Source of the DNA: Flavobacterium piscis
Lineage (GTDB): Bacteria > Bacteroidota > Bacteroidia > Flavobacteriales > Flavobacteriaceae
Direction: 5' to 3'
Length of the DNA: 64,000 nucleotides
Assembly: GCF_001686925.1 (NCBI RefSeq)
Contig: NZ_LVEN01000027.1
Coordinates: 806,001-870,000, forward strand
The notes under the pieces are model-generated. The model saw only the letters and a list, made by a program, of their open reading frames with translations. It was not told the origin of the DNA and ran no database searches. Position numbers and translations under genes: made by a program. This document shows, piece by piece, positions 8,116-16,820 of the stretch (position 1 is its first letter; each line of letters opens with the position of its first letter).

Positions 8116-8850
8116 ATGAAAAACATAATTGTATTCTTTCTTTTCTTTTTTGCATTAAATGCATTCAGTCAGAATAAAATATGCAGAAGTGCTATTTGGG
8201 ATAATTCGGAATTATTTCAAATAAATAAAGTAGACAAGTACACAAGTTATAATTTTTCAAGTTTGTGGAATGCAACTGAAAACAATGCTGTTTATGGCGT
8301 TATAGGAGATAATTATCAAAGAATATTCATAAAGTTTACATCCGTTAAAAGAAACGAAAAAGATAAAACAGAATATATTGTTCAGGGAAAGTCAAGTGTC
8401 AAATCGAATATTTGTGATTTTACAGGCACAATAACCATCGTAAAAATACAAGAACTTAAAAAGCCAAAATTTGGCGTTGATGATGAATATAAAAATGCGA
8501 GTATAAAAAGCCAGGGATTACTCACTGCTAGTTATAAATTTGTTGAAAATAAAAAACAAAAAAATACGGGTGAATTTCATGGAAAACTACAAACCATATT
8601 TTATATTGATCAACATAATTTAGCCAAATACAATGACATTGAAAGTTACAGAGATAACTATTTTAATAATGTATTTGTTGGTATATGGAAATCTAATACT
8701 ACCGGAAAAGATAAAATTTGCAACTGGGGAGATTATAGAGTTCCCAATGTAAATTGCGATTTTGATAGTGGAGCGGGAGAACTCAGTATCTCTCAAAAAT
8801 ACTTAAAAAATGGATGGAATGTTAAGCCAAAACAAAACTGGTGGAAATAA
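8116..8850 (+). CDS. Secreted hypothetical protein
   Basis: The open frame extends from 8089, but the internal ATG at 8116 gives a clean signal peptide (MKNIIVFFLFFFALNAFSQ) of a kind common in Flavobacterium. I therefore prefer that start, which also removes the overlap with the HAD gene. The mature part of about 225 residues has Cys pairs in KICRS and KICNWGDYR near the ends, and a charged, beta-rich middle. No family is recognised. The segment VFVGIWKSNTTGKDKICNW resembles an end-domain reporting a lipocalin-like barrel, but this is only an impression. It is last in the patatin-HAD unit. Confidence 0.72.
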   Translation: MKNIIVFFLFFFALNAFSQNKICRSAIWDNSELFQINKVDKYTSYNFSSLWNATENNAVYGVIGDNYQRIFIKFTSVKRNEKDKTEYIVQGKSSVKSNICDFTGTITIVKIQELKKPKFGVDDEYKNASIKSQGLLTASYKFVENKKQKNTGEFHGKLQTIFYIDQHNLAKYNDIESYRDNYFNNVFVGIWKSNTTGKDKICNWGDYRVPNVNCDFDSGAGELSISQKYLKNGWNVKPKQNWWK

Positions 8851-8860
8851 AAACAATTGC

Positions 8861-8908
8861 AGAGTTCAGATTTTAGATTGACAAAGCATAATCTAAAATC
8901 TGAATTCT
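8861..8908. terminator. Strong bidirectional hairpin between convergent genes
   Basis: The arms agagttcagattttagatt (8861-8879) and its complement (8890-8908) pair over 19 bp with one wobble and enclose a 10-nt loop. The position between two converging stops supports a shared terminator. The words 'tctaaaatctgaattct' recur in other spacers (see 36909-37046). Confidence 0.7.
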
Positions 8909-8920
8909 AAAATTAAAATT

Positions 8921-9451
8921 CTACCACAACTCAGATACCTCATTTTTAATATAAGCTAAAGCAGCATTACTTGGTGATTGTTTCTCTAACAAATCATTCA
9001 AAATTACTTCGCGCAATTTATCACCGCTGTCTACACGATCACTCATGGCAGCTTTTCGGATGATTTGAATGGTAGAGTTTTTGGCTGTTGCAATAATCGT
9101 CCAGCATTCATCAGACATATAAATTTGCTGCGTTAGATTGTGTTCGAATTCCTGTTCGATCTGGTCGATTAGAAAGTTTTCGTAATCGTGTTTTTCGTTT
9201 GATATTGGCGCAATTCTGATCAATAATTTAGTCAGATTGATACGTTCCAAATATAAAGTCATGCGTTCGTAAGCCTGTAAGCGTATTGGTAAAGACTGTT
9301 TTTGATATTCTCTATTCAATAAAAAAGCACGTTTTTTATCATTGTTTTTGATGTGCAATTCAAAAAAACGGTATGCTACAAATCCGGTAACAATGGCAGG
9401 TAAAGTATAACTGGCTAATTCTATAATTCTATTAAAATCCATTTGGTTCAA
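8921..9451 (-). CDS. Hypothetical protein with one N-terminal membrane helix
   Basis: The product has 176 residues. A hydrophobic helix at about residues 11-30 (ASYTLPAIVTGFVAYRFFEL) is followed by a long helical cytoplasmic region with LLNREYQKQSLPIRLQAYERM, typical of a small uncharacterised Bacteroidota membrane protein family. ATGs at codon 1 and codon 4 are equally possible. No catalytic residues are apparent. It is divergent from the TSUP permease gene, with -7-like elements on both strands of the shared spacer. Function unknown. Confidence 0.72.
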   Translation of the reverse strand: MNQMDFNRIIELASYTLPAIVTGFVAYRFFELHIKNNDKKRAFLLNREYQKQSLPIRLQAYERMTLYLERINLTKLLIRIAPISNEKHDYENFLIDQIEQEFEHNLTQQIYMSDECWTIIATAKNSTIQIIRKAAMSDRVDSGDKLREVILNDLLEKQSPSNAALAYIKNEVSELW

Positions 9452-9459
9452 ATTTCCAA

Positions 9460-9467
9460 CAAAAATA
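9460..9467 (-). promoter_or_regulatory. Putative -7 element for the minus-strand hypothetical gene
   Basis: On the minus strand this reads tatttttg (TAnnTTTG), 8 bp upstream of the ATG at 9451. A matching -33 TTG is not clear. Confidence 0.3.
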
Positions 9468-9499
9468 TACTTTTTGGGGAGAAATCCACTTTAAAATTA

Positions 9500-9531
9500 T
9501 TGTAATAAATAAAAATGGAATTCTATTTTTG
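9500..9531 (+). promoter_or_regulatory. Putative promoter of the TSUP permease gene
   Basis: TTG at 9500-9502 and tatttttg at 9524-9531 are separated by 21 bp, which fits the Bacteroidota -33/-7 arrangement. The ATG follows 36 bp further on. Confidence 0.5.
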
Positions 9532-9567
9532 TAAAGATTTTTTAAAACCGCCTGAAACACAATAATA

Positions 9568-10335
9568 ATGGATTCATACATCATATTTTTTCTTTGTTTA
9601 GCTGCATTTGCAGCCGGATTTATTGATGCAATTGTTGGCGGAGGAGGATTGATTCAAACTCCAATGGGATTGATTTTATTGCCCAATTTACCCGTTTCGA
9701 CAGTTATAGGAACTTTGAAAATTCCTGCCTTCAGCGGAACAGCTTTTGCAGCTTTTCAATACATGAAAAAAGTAGTAATTCAATGGAAGCTGCTTTTGAT
9801 CATGATGTGTCTGGCAGTTCCTTCGGCATTTTTAGGATCTACTATATTAACATTAGTTAGTAATGATTTTATGAAACCGCTTTTATTGGTCGTTTTATCC
9901 TTATTATTTGTTTACACTTACGCGAAAAAGAATTTTGGTCAACATGTAGCCAAAGATTATTCTGCAACAACACAAATATTTTATGCTGTGGTAATTAGTA
10001 TCATTGTTGGTTTTTACGATGGATTTATTGGGCCGGGAACGGGAAGTTTTTTTGTGGTTGCTTTTATTGCTCTTTTAGGTTTTGACTTCCTGCACGCATC
10101 TGCGAACGCTAAAATGGTAAATCTGGCAACGAATTTTGGTTCAATTTGTTTGTTTATGATCAAAGGAAAAATCATTTGGTCAATTGCAATTCCAATGGCA
10201 ATCAGCAACGGATTTGGCGGATGGCTGGGTGCAAAGCTAGCCATTAATAAAGGAAATGGTTTTATCAGGATTTTCTTTTTGATCGTGGTTGTAGGTACGT
10301 TGATTCGCTTTGCTTATGATGTTTTTTATAAATAA
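9568..10335 (+). CDS. Sulfite exporter TauE/SafE family (TSUP) permease
   Basis: The 255-residue integral membrane protein has about eight hydrophobic segments. The N-terminal AAFAAGFIDAIVGGGGLIQTP motif, with its glycine run, and the second-half repeat VGFYDGFIGPGTGSFF are the paired signatures of TSUP transporters. Members move sulfite, sulfonates or other organic anions. The substrate cannot be read from the sequence. The gene is monocistronic with its own promoter and is followed by a repeat-rich spacer. Confidence 0.9.
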   Translation: MDSYIIFFLCLAAFAAGFIDAIVGGGGLIQTPMGLILLPNLPVSTVIGTLKIPAFSGTAFAAFQYMKKVVIQWKLLLIMMCLAVPSAFLGSTILTLVSNDFMKPLLLVVLSLLFVYTYAKKNFGQHVAKDYSATTQIFYAVVISIIVGFYDGFIGPGTGSFFVVAFIALLGFDFLHASANAKMVNLATNFGSICLFMIKGKIIWSIAIPMAISNGFGGWLGAKLAINKGNGFIRIFFLIVVVGTLIRFAYDVFYK

Positions 10336-10336
10336 A

Positions 10337-10474
10337 GATGCTAAGGCACTAAGATTCTAAGCTTCTAAGTTTTTAGCTAATTACTTAAAAAGAAAATTTC
10401 ATAAATTATTTGTCTTCTCAATTAAATTCAAAAAAAACTTAGCATCTTAGAATCTTTGTAACTCAGCAACTTTC
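10337..10474. repeat. Word-type quasi-palindrome ('ctaaggcactaagattctaag')
   Basis: The left side repeats gatgctaag, cactaagattctaag and cttctaag. The right side reads cttagcatcttagaatcttt, largely its reverse complement, across about 55 bp of AT-rich loop. A related half copy (acttagcaacttagaacctt) occurs at 40060-40095. Confidence 0.6.
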
Positions 10475-10490
10475 TTAAAAAAGCCAATTG

Positions 10491-10564
10491 TTTCTAATTT
10501 AGCCCCGATAGAGGCGGTATCCTCGTAGTGAAACGGAGAGATATAGCCGAAAGCGGGAACTATG
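10491..10564. repeat. Family B dispersed element, copy 1
   Basis: It contains agccccgatagaggcggta at 10501-10519 and a downstream agcgggaac, both shared with the copies at 27691-27771, 51747-51836 and (minus strand) 60541-60625. It is exactly bracketed by a 20/19-bp direct repeat. Confidence 0.7.
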
Positions 10565-10573
10565 TTTCTTAAA

Positions 10574-10616
10574 AAGCCAATTGCCGTGCTCCTTATAATG
10601 TGACGGCAATTGGCTT
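10574..10616. terminator. Hairpin terminator for the delta-60 repeat protein gene
   Basis: The arms aagccaattgccgt and acggcaattggctt pair perfectly over 14 bp with a 15-nt loop, just beyond the stop of the minus-strand gene. The left arm overlaps a direct repeat of which a second copy lies beyond the family B element. Confidence 0.7.
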
Positions 10617-10636
10617 GAAATATTTATTGTTTTTCT

Positions 10637-13351
10637 CTAAATTTTGATCGTTTTGATAATTGCAACTTTCTCCTGAGCATGTATTTTTACAAAATAAAAA
10701 CCTGAAGTTAAAGATGTAAAATCAATTTTAAGATTGTTATTACTGTATGTATTGCTTAATAAAAGCTGTCCAGCTAAATTGTAAACTTCTACCTTGGTTA
10801 TTTCTTCACTATTCGATATTGTATAAAAATCTTTTACAGGATTTGGATAGGTTACTAAATTGGGAAGTTCGTGTTTTTTAGTGTCTAAAGTAGCAGAATA
10901 AGCGGTGACGGGTAATCTGTAGCTGCTTTCTGTGCCATTAATGGTTTGCGATGCATAATAGGTCATTCCGTTGACCAATAAGGTAGATGGAGGAAGTACC
11001 GTTTCAGGAAGATTGGTTCCTTTTTTTGTAATCGTATTATTTATACCACAAGCGCTCTGAACGGCGTACCAATTGATATTAGTTCCTTCAATTTTAAGAT
11101 CGGCCAAAGTTTGTCCGTTTGTAAAAGGCTGAAATACTTCGCCAGCAGGATTTGGATTTGAAGGTGTATTTGATGTTTTATAGCGAACGATGCCATTTTT
11201 ATTGACGTCTCCAATGTTAGTAATATAGCCATAAAACAATACATCTTCGCAATTTTGAATTTCAAACTCGTTGGTAGTATTGTAGTCTACGGTGTTTAGC
11301 AATGTTCCTTCTGAACTAAAAGTTAATTTTTTTGTTGAGCTTGAAGTTAAAAATAAACTGATTTCGCCGTTTTCGTAGTAATTAAATTTATTGAAATTTC
11401 CCTTGGCAAAGGAATAAGATGTAAACGAAGCATCTGTAGAACCGTCAGAATTTAATCTGGTTAGCAAAAGGTTGTTGTTTATTGCCAATATTTTACCATC
11501 ACTTAATTCTTTTATTCTATACAGGAGTAAATTACCTGATTTAAAAGAGGAATCTGTAGTTCCGTTTTCGTTTAATTTTAAAACCGGAAAATATTTATAA
11601 TCATATGTATTCTGTAAAAAAGAAATTAAGACTTTATTATCAGATAATGTAGTGATTTTTATTGGTTTGTGGAAAAAACTGGCTTTGTAATTGGTATCTA
11701 AAGAACCGTCTGAATTAAGCTGAATGACATTGTATGAATAGTAATTTCCTATTTTTTTTGTAAAAAGACCGCTTTCTCCTATAATTAAAAATTTTCCGTT
11801 ATTTAAAATTTTTATATCTTTTATAACAGCTGTTCCAATATTATCAAAAGTATTATCTTTTGGACTGAAATTGAAACTATTATCGATGCTTCCGTCATTA
11901 TTTAATCGAATGATACTTGTTCCTTTACCATTTGCTGAAATACCGCCGTTGTGCAGTAAGATTATCTTTCCATCATTTTGCGGAATGATGGTGTAATCAC
12001 TTTGTGATATTTCGGCATTTATTTTTACGGCGGGATCTAAAGTAAAAGTAGGGTCAAATTCTCCGTTTTGATTAATTCGGCATATATTTCGGGCTGGTTT
12101 ATCATTATAAGTAGAAAAATCTCCGGCTAATAAAATTTTTTGATCCAACAGTGTTTTTGCAGTAAATGGATATGAGGTTTTACTGTTTTGCTCATCAAAA
12201 AATAAATTTGGGCCTGAATGCGGATTAAATGTGAAATCGAAACTTCCGTCAGCATTTATTCTATGAATTCTTGATCTTGTTATTCCTTCACTATTTTTAT
12301 AATTACCGGTAACGACTATTTTATTCCCTTGAAAGAATAATTTACCTTCTGTGTAGAATAAAGGGGCAGAATTTGAATAATTAAAAGTAGTATCTGTTGT
12401 TCCATCCGTATTTAAACGAATTAAAGCGGGACCACTTTTTGCAAGGAGGATAATTTTATTGTCGCTTTGCAAATATACCCTGGTTAGATTTGGAGTCTGA
12501 CTGTCGAATCTTTTAAAAGATGTATCTCTTGTACCATCAGCATTCAAGCGTACTATTTGGTAAGAAAAGGTTTTGCCATTTTCTACAAAATTACATCCAA
12601 CAGCTATGATTTTTCCGTCGGGCTGTACTGCTATATCCTCAATTAAGCTATTGTTATCGGTTTCAAAACCATTAGTGACATATTTTTGCACAGGATCAAT
12701 CGTGGTCTTTACTTTAAAGCTGGGATCGTTTTTTCCGGTAGCAAGATAGCGGTATATAGTAGTTCGACTTGTGGTAACTGATTTTCCATCACTTAATAGT
12801 ATTAATTTATTACCTCCTGATTCTAATTTGAAAGTAGAATCAAGACTTCCGTCCGGATTTAAACGTATCATACCTCCCGTGTAAACATCATTTGTCATAT
12901 CGAATGCACCATTAATAATAAGTTTTCCGTCATCCTGATAAATTATATTTTTTACCTGTACAGGATTACTATTAACATTTTTTAAAGTAGTAGTAGGAAA
13001 AACGGAATTAAGGGTTCCATTTGCATTGAAGGCTCTTACTATGCCACCATATGCAAGTGTGATAAACGCACCATCTGATTTGGCAATTATTTGAATTTCG
13101 TTTACTGAATAAGAATCAGTGGTATTAAATGTTCTAACAGGGCTTCCGTCAGGATTTAAAAGCATTGCATTATATCTGCTGCCACTTTCAAAAACAGTTA
13201 GAATTTTATTGTCAGGAAGAACAACAGCATCATAACCAATATTTTGTTGGTATATTCCTGTATCCTTGACATTAAAGGTAGGATCAAGCTCTGGATTTTG
13301 AGCAAATAATTTAAAACTAAGCAGAAAGAATAAAAAGTAGTTTTTTTTCAT
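10637..13351 (-). CDS. Delta-60 repeat protein with T9SS type A sorting domain
   Basis: This 904-residue protein starts with a signal peptide (MKKNYFLFFLLSFKLFAQ). It continues with about a dozen repeats of the delta-60 type, each with a core like LNADGSLDTTF and a following DGKIL strand, which probably form a beta-propeller. Then comes an Ig-like linker (about 745-820), and the last 75 residues are a type IX secretion C-terminal domain beginning at LVTYPNPVKDFY and ending in KTIKI. It is thus exported across the outer membrane and probably attached to the surface. Delta-60 proteins have no known enzymatic role. The PorX regulator of this secretion system is encoded at 30578-32131. Confidence 0.92.
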   Translation of the reverse strand: MKKNYFLFFLLSFKLFAQNPELDPTFNVKDTGIYQQNIGYDAVVLPDNKILTVFESGSRYNAMLLNPDGSPVRTFNTTDSYSVNEIQIIAKSDGAFITLAYGGIVRAFNANGTLNSVFPTTTLKNVNSNPVQVKNIIYQDDGKLIINGAFDMTNDVYTGGMIRLNPDGSLDSTFKLESGGNKLILLSDGKSVTTSRTTIYRYLATGKNDPSFKVKTTIDPVQKYVTNGFETDNNSLIEDIAVQPDGKIIAVGCNFVENGKTFSYQIVRLNADGTRDTSFKRFDSQTPNLTRVYLQSDNKIILLAKSGPALIRLNTDGTTDTTFNYSNSAPLFYTEGKLFFQGNKIVVTGNYKNSEGITRSRIHRINADGSFDFTFNPHSGPNLFFDEQNSKTSYPFTAKTLLDQKILLAGDFSTYNDKPARNICRINQNGEFDPTFTLDPAVKINAEISQSDYTIIPQNDGKIILLHNGGISANGKGTSIIRLNNDGSIDNSFNFSPKDNTFDNIGTAVIKDIKILNNGKFLIIGESGLFTKKIGNYYSYNVIQLNSDGSLDTNYKASFFHKPIKITTLSDNKVLISFLQNTYDYKYFPVLKLNENGTTDSSFKSGNLLLYRIKELSDGKILAINNNLLLTRLNSDGSTDASFTSYSFAKGNFNKFNYYENGEISLFLTSSSTKKLTFSSEGTLLNTVDYNTTNEFEIQNCEDVLFYGYITNIGDVNKNGIVRYKTSNTPSNPNPAGEVFQPFTNGQTLADLKIEGTNINWYAVQSACGINNTITKKGTNLPETVLPPSTLLVNGMTYYASQTINGTESSYRLPVTAYSATLDTKKHELPNLVTYPNPVKDFYTISNSEEITKVEVYNLAGQLLLSNTYSNNNLKIDFTSLTSGFYFVKIHAQEKVAIIKTIKI

Positions 13352-13559
13352 AAATTGTTTTTAGAATTGTATTCAAAATTAAGTTTTTATTCCAATTAAT
13401 CTTATGTTTTGTATAAAATTTTTGGGTTATTGTCAGCTCTCTAAAACATTGGTATTTTTAAGATAAATTCTAAAACAGCTTTGTTGCAGCTTTGAAGAGA
13501 TTAAATTTTTTGGGTTTAAAGTTGCTTCTTTGGTGTTAGTTTATTCATTCATAAATTCT

Positions 13560-13567
13560 TATTTTTG
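13560..13567 (+). promoter_or_regulatory. Putative -7 element of the UvrD-type helicase gene
   Basis: tatttttg fits TAnnTTTG and ends 8 bp before the ATG at 13576, which would give a very short leader or favour the internal ATG at 13591. Confidence 0.3.
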
Positions 13568-13575
13568 CAGTAATT

Positions 13576-15927
13576 ATGGAGAAAAATTTCATGCAAAAAT
13601 ACATTGACCAGCTCAATGAAGCACAGAGACAGCCTGTTTTGAAGAAAGACGGGCCAATGATTATTATTGCTGGTGCAGGTTCAGGAAAAACCCGTGTTTT
13701 AACTATTAGAATTGCTTATTTGATGGCGCAGGGTGTTGATGCTTTCAATATTTTGTCACTTACGTTTACGAACAAAGCTGCTCGTGAGATGAAACACAGG
13801 ATTTCGGATATTGTGGGTGCATCTGAAGCAAAAAATCTTTGGATGGGAACTTTTCACTCGATTTTTGCCCGTATTCTTCGAGCAGAATCAGATCATTTGG
13901 GATACCCGTCTAATTTTACGATTTATGATTCTCAGGATTCAGCGAGACTGATTTCTTCTATTATTAAAGAAATGCAGCTCGATCGTGATATCTATAAGCC
14001 AAAACAGATTTTAGGTCGTATATCCAGTTATAAAAATAGTTTGATTACGGTAAAGGCCTATTTTAATAATCCTGAATTGGTAGAGGCCGATGCAATGGCA
14101 AAACGACCGCGTTTAGGAGAAATTTATCAGCAATATGTTGAGCGTTGTTTTAAGGCAGGAGCAATGGATTTTGATGACTTATTGTTGAAAACCAATGAAT
14201 TATTAACCCGTTTTCCAGAAGTTTTATCAAAGTACCAAAACCGTTTTCGTTATATACTGGTTGATGAGTACCAGGATACGAATCACTCTCAGTATTTGAT
14301 TGTTAGGGCTTTATCTGATAAATTTCAGAATATTTGCGTGGTAGGTGATGATGCACAGAGTATTTATGCTTTCCGAGGGGCGAATATTAATAATATTTTG
14401 AATTTCCAGAAAGATTATGAAGGCGTAATCATGTTTCGTCTGGAGCAAAATTACCGTTCGACGAGAAATATTGTTGAAGCGGCAAATACTGTAATGGAAC
14501 ATAACAAGACCAAACTGGATAAAGTAGTTTGGACAGCCAATGATTTTGGACAAAAAATTAAAGTGCATCGCAGTTTGACCGATGCCGAAGAAGGTCGTTT
14601 TGTAGCAAGTACCATTTTTGAACAAAAAATGATGAATCAGCTGCATAATGGTTCTTTTGCTATTTTGTACCGTACGAATGCGCAGTCGCGTGCGATGGAG
14701 GATGCTTTGCGTAAAAGAGATATTCCGTATCGTATTTATGGTGGATTATCATTTTACCAACGTAAGGAAATTAAAGATGTTTTGTGTTATTTACGTTTGG
14801 TTATTAATCCAAAAGACGAAGAAGCACTAGTTCGTGTGATCAATTATCCAGCTCGTGGAATTGGAGATACAACAGTTGAAAAACTAACAATCGCTGCCAA
14901 TCATTACAAACGCTCGATTTGGGAAGTGATGGTGAATATTGATAAAATCGATTTAAAATTAAACACAGGAACAAAGAATAAAATCAATGATTTTGTTACG
15001 ATGATTCAGAGTTTTCAGGTGATTGATCAAAATCAGGATGCTTTTTATATCACGGATTATGTGGCTAAAAAAACCGGATTAGTTCAGGAATTAAAAAAAG
15101 ATGCCACTCCGGAAGGAATGGCTAAGATTCAGAATATCGAAGAACTTTTAAATGGTTTAAAAGATTTTACTGAAGGACAAAAAGAAATTGATGGAGCAAG
15201 AGGAGCTTTATCTGAATTTATGGAAGATGTAGCGCTTGCAACTGATTTAGATAAAGATACATCTGATGAAGATCGCGTGGCATTAATGACGATTCACCTA
15301 GCAAAAGGACTGGAATTTCCTCATGTTTTTGTAGTAGGTATGGAAGAAGATTTGTTTCCGAGTGCGATGAGTATGAATACCAGAAGCGAATTAGAAGAAG
15401 AACGTCGTTTATTTTACGTAGCTTTAACTCGTGCAGAACATCAGGCTTATTTAACTTATGCACAATCGCGTTACCGTTGGGGGAAATTGACAGATAGCGA
15501 ACCATCGCGTTTTATTGAAGAAATTGACGGACAATATTTGGAATATTTAACTCCAGCCGAAACGAATTACCGTTATAAATCACCTATTGACGGGGATATT
15601 TTTGGAGATATTGATAAATCGAAGTTAAGACTGGCAAAACCTATTGGATCAACGCCACCGAAACACGTTACGGACAATCAGCCAAAACCTGATTTGAACA
15701 TTCGTAAATTAAAACCTGTTGCCGGCAATAATCCTAATAGTGCTGCACCTAATTTATTCGATAATTCGTTAACTATTGGAAATGTCGTGATGCACGAACG
15801 TTTTGGAAAGGGTGAAGTGGTGAATTTAGAAGGTGTTGGAGCTGATAAAAAAGCCGAAATAAAATTTGAAGTTGGTGGAATCAAGAAATTGTTGCTAAGA
15901 TTTGCTAAATTAGATGTTATTGGTTAA
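13576..15927 (+). CDS. UvrD/PcrA-type 3'-5' DNA helicase
   Basis: This 783-residue superfamily 1A helicase has all the motifs. Walker A AGAGSGKT lies at residues 32-39. They are followed by TFTNKAAREM (Ia), LVDEYQDTN (II), VGDDAQSIYAFRGA (III), EQNYRS (IV), TIHLAKGLEFPHVFV (V) and VALTRAE (VI). The C-terminal extension ends with a Tudor-like RNA polymerase-contacting region (HERFGKGEVVNLEG), as in PcrA/UvrD. It acts in nucleotide excision repair and removal of recombinase or stalled polymerase. M6 could be an alternative start (MQKYIDQLNEAQ). It is monocistronic. Confidence 0.94.
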   Translation: MEKNFMQKYIDQLNEAQRQPVLKKDGPMIIIAGAGSGKTRVLTIRIAYLMAQGVDAFNILSLTFTNKAAREMKHRISDIVGASEAKNLWMGTFHSIFARILRAESDHLGYPSNFTIYDSQDSARLISSIIKEMQLDRDIYKPKQILGRISSYKNSLITVKAYFNNPELVEADAMAKRPRLGEIYQQYVERCFKAGAMDFDDLLLKTNELLTRFPEVLSKYQNRFRYILVDEYQDTNHSQYLIVRALSDKFQNICVVGDDAQSIYAFRGANINNILNFQKDYEGVIMFRLEQNYRSTRNIVEAANTVMEHNKTKLDKVVWTANDFGQKIKVHRSLTDAEEGRFVASTIFEQKMMNQLHNGSFAILYRTNAQSRAMEDALRKRDIPYRIYGGLSFYQRKEIKDVLCYLRLVINPKDEEALVRVINYPARGIGDTTVEKLTIAANHYKRSIWEVMVNIDKIDLKLNTGTKNKINDFVTMIQSFQVIDQNQDAFYITDYVAKKTGLVQELKKDATPEGMAKIQNIEELLNGLKDFTEGQKEIDGARGALSEFMEDVALATDLDKDTSDEDRVALMTIHLAKGLEFPHVFVVGMEEDLFPSAMSMNTRSELEEERRLFYVALTRAEHQAYLTYAQSRYRWGKLTDSEPSRFIEEIDGQYLEYLTPAETNYRYKSPIDGDIFGDIDKSKLRLAKPIGSTPPKHVTDNQPKPDLNIRKLKPVAGNNPNSAAPNLFDNSLTIGNVVMHERFGKGEVVNLEGVGADKKAEIKFEVGGIKKLLLRFAKLDVIG

Positions 15928-15934
15928 AAAAAAG

Positions 15935-16085
15935 TTTCAGTTTTCAGGTTGCTCTGCGTTGAACATAATTTAAACGCAAGTTTGAAAGCCAGTACTTAAA
16001 AATGTAAAACTTTGCGCTCTTAGCGTAAATCCTTGAGAACTTTGCGGTTAAGAATAAAGATGTAGACGTGAAACCTGAAACAAAG
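15935..16085. repeat. Composite word-type quasi-palindromes
   Basis: The outer words agtttcagttttcaggtt and acgtgaaacctgaaac form an inverted pair. Inside lie ctctgcgttgaac / actttgcgctcttagcg words that resemble the elements at 29975-30050 and 54767-54925. It fills the spacer between the helicase and tsaC-like genes. Confidence 0.45.
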
Positions 16086-16120
16086 TAAAGCTCAAACAAT
16101 TAAAAAACAAAAATTAAAAA

Positions 16121-16741
16121 ATGGCTGAGTTCATAAAAATATATCCAGATAAACCCAGTGAAGCTGCTATTGCCAAAGTGGTCAAAGTACTTCAAAATGG
16201 AGGTTTAGTAATTTATCCAACAGATACCGTATATGGTTTAGGTTGTGATATTACCAATTCGCGTGCTTTAGAGAAAATTGCCAAAATAAAAGGAGTGAAA
16301 TTAGAGAAAGCAAATTTTTCCTTTATTTGTCATGATTTGAGCAATCTTTCAGACTATGTACGTCAGATCGATACGGCTACATTTAAGATTTTAAAAAGAG
16401 CATTACCAGGTCCTTACACTTTTATTTTGCCGGGAAATAATAATTTACCAAAAGAGTTTAAAAAGAAAACCACTGTAGGTATTCGTGTTCCGGATAACAA
16501 TATTGCATTAGAAATTGTTCGTCAACTAGGAAATCCTATTGTTTCAACTTCTATTCGTGATGAAGATGATGTAATAGAATATACTACAGATCCGGAATTG
16601 ATTTTTGAAAAATGGCAAAATATTGTTGATCTTGTTATCGATGGAGGTTACGGAGACAATGTAGGTTCGACGATTATAGATTTATCAGAACATGAGCCCG
16701 TTATAATACGAGAAGGAAAAGGAGATATAGATATTTTGTAA
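16121..16741 (+). CDS. tsaC: L-threonylcarbamoyladenylate synthase (TsaC/Sua5/YrdC)
   Basis: This 206-residue YrdC-fold protein makes threonylcarbamoyl-AMP from threonine, bicarbonate and ATP, the first step of tRNA t6A37 synthesis. The motifs YPTDTVYGLGCD (residues 28-39), KGVKLEKANFSFI, LPGPYTFIL and VGIRVPDN are characteristic, with the Thr/ATP pocket residues conserved. The length fits the short form lacking the Sua5 C-terminal domain. TsaE of the same pathway is encoded at 30059-30466. A strong hairpin follows the stop. Confidence 0.92.
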   Translation: MAEFIKIYPDKPSEAAIAKVVKVLQNGGLVIYPTDTVYGLGCDITNSRALEKIAKIKGVKLEKANFSFICHDLSNLSDYVRQIDTATFKILKRALPGPYTFILPGNNNLPKEFKKKTTVGIRVPDNNIALEIVRQLGNPIVSTSIRDEDDVIEYTTDPELIFEKWQNIVDLVIDGGYGDNVGSTIIDLSEHEPVIIREGKGDIDIL

Positions 16742-16772
16742 GAATAATTTATAAAATATTTAGGATAATATA

Positions 16773-16813
16773 AAAAGGTTTGGTTAATTAGCTAAAAATT
16801 AACCAAACCTTTT
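16773..16813 (+). terminator. Strong hairpin, 17-bp stem, directly before the next start codon
   Basis: The arms aaaaggtttggttaatt (16773-16789) and its exact complement (16797-16813) enclose a 7-nt loop and are followed by a T-run. It looks like the tsaC terminator, but it ends only 7 bp before the ATG at 16821. Confidence 0.75.
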
Positions 16814-16820
16814 ATTTTTT

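Larger units (their letters stand above)
10336..10636. other. 301-bp gene-free spacer filled with repeats
   Basis: The spacer lies between two converging genes. It contains in order a word-type inverted repeat (10337-10474), a direct repeat copy (10471-10490), a family B element (10491-10564), the second direct repeat copy (10565-10583), and a terminator hairpin (10574-10616). No open frame or RNA gene is supported. Confidence 0.7.
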
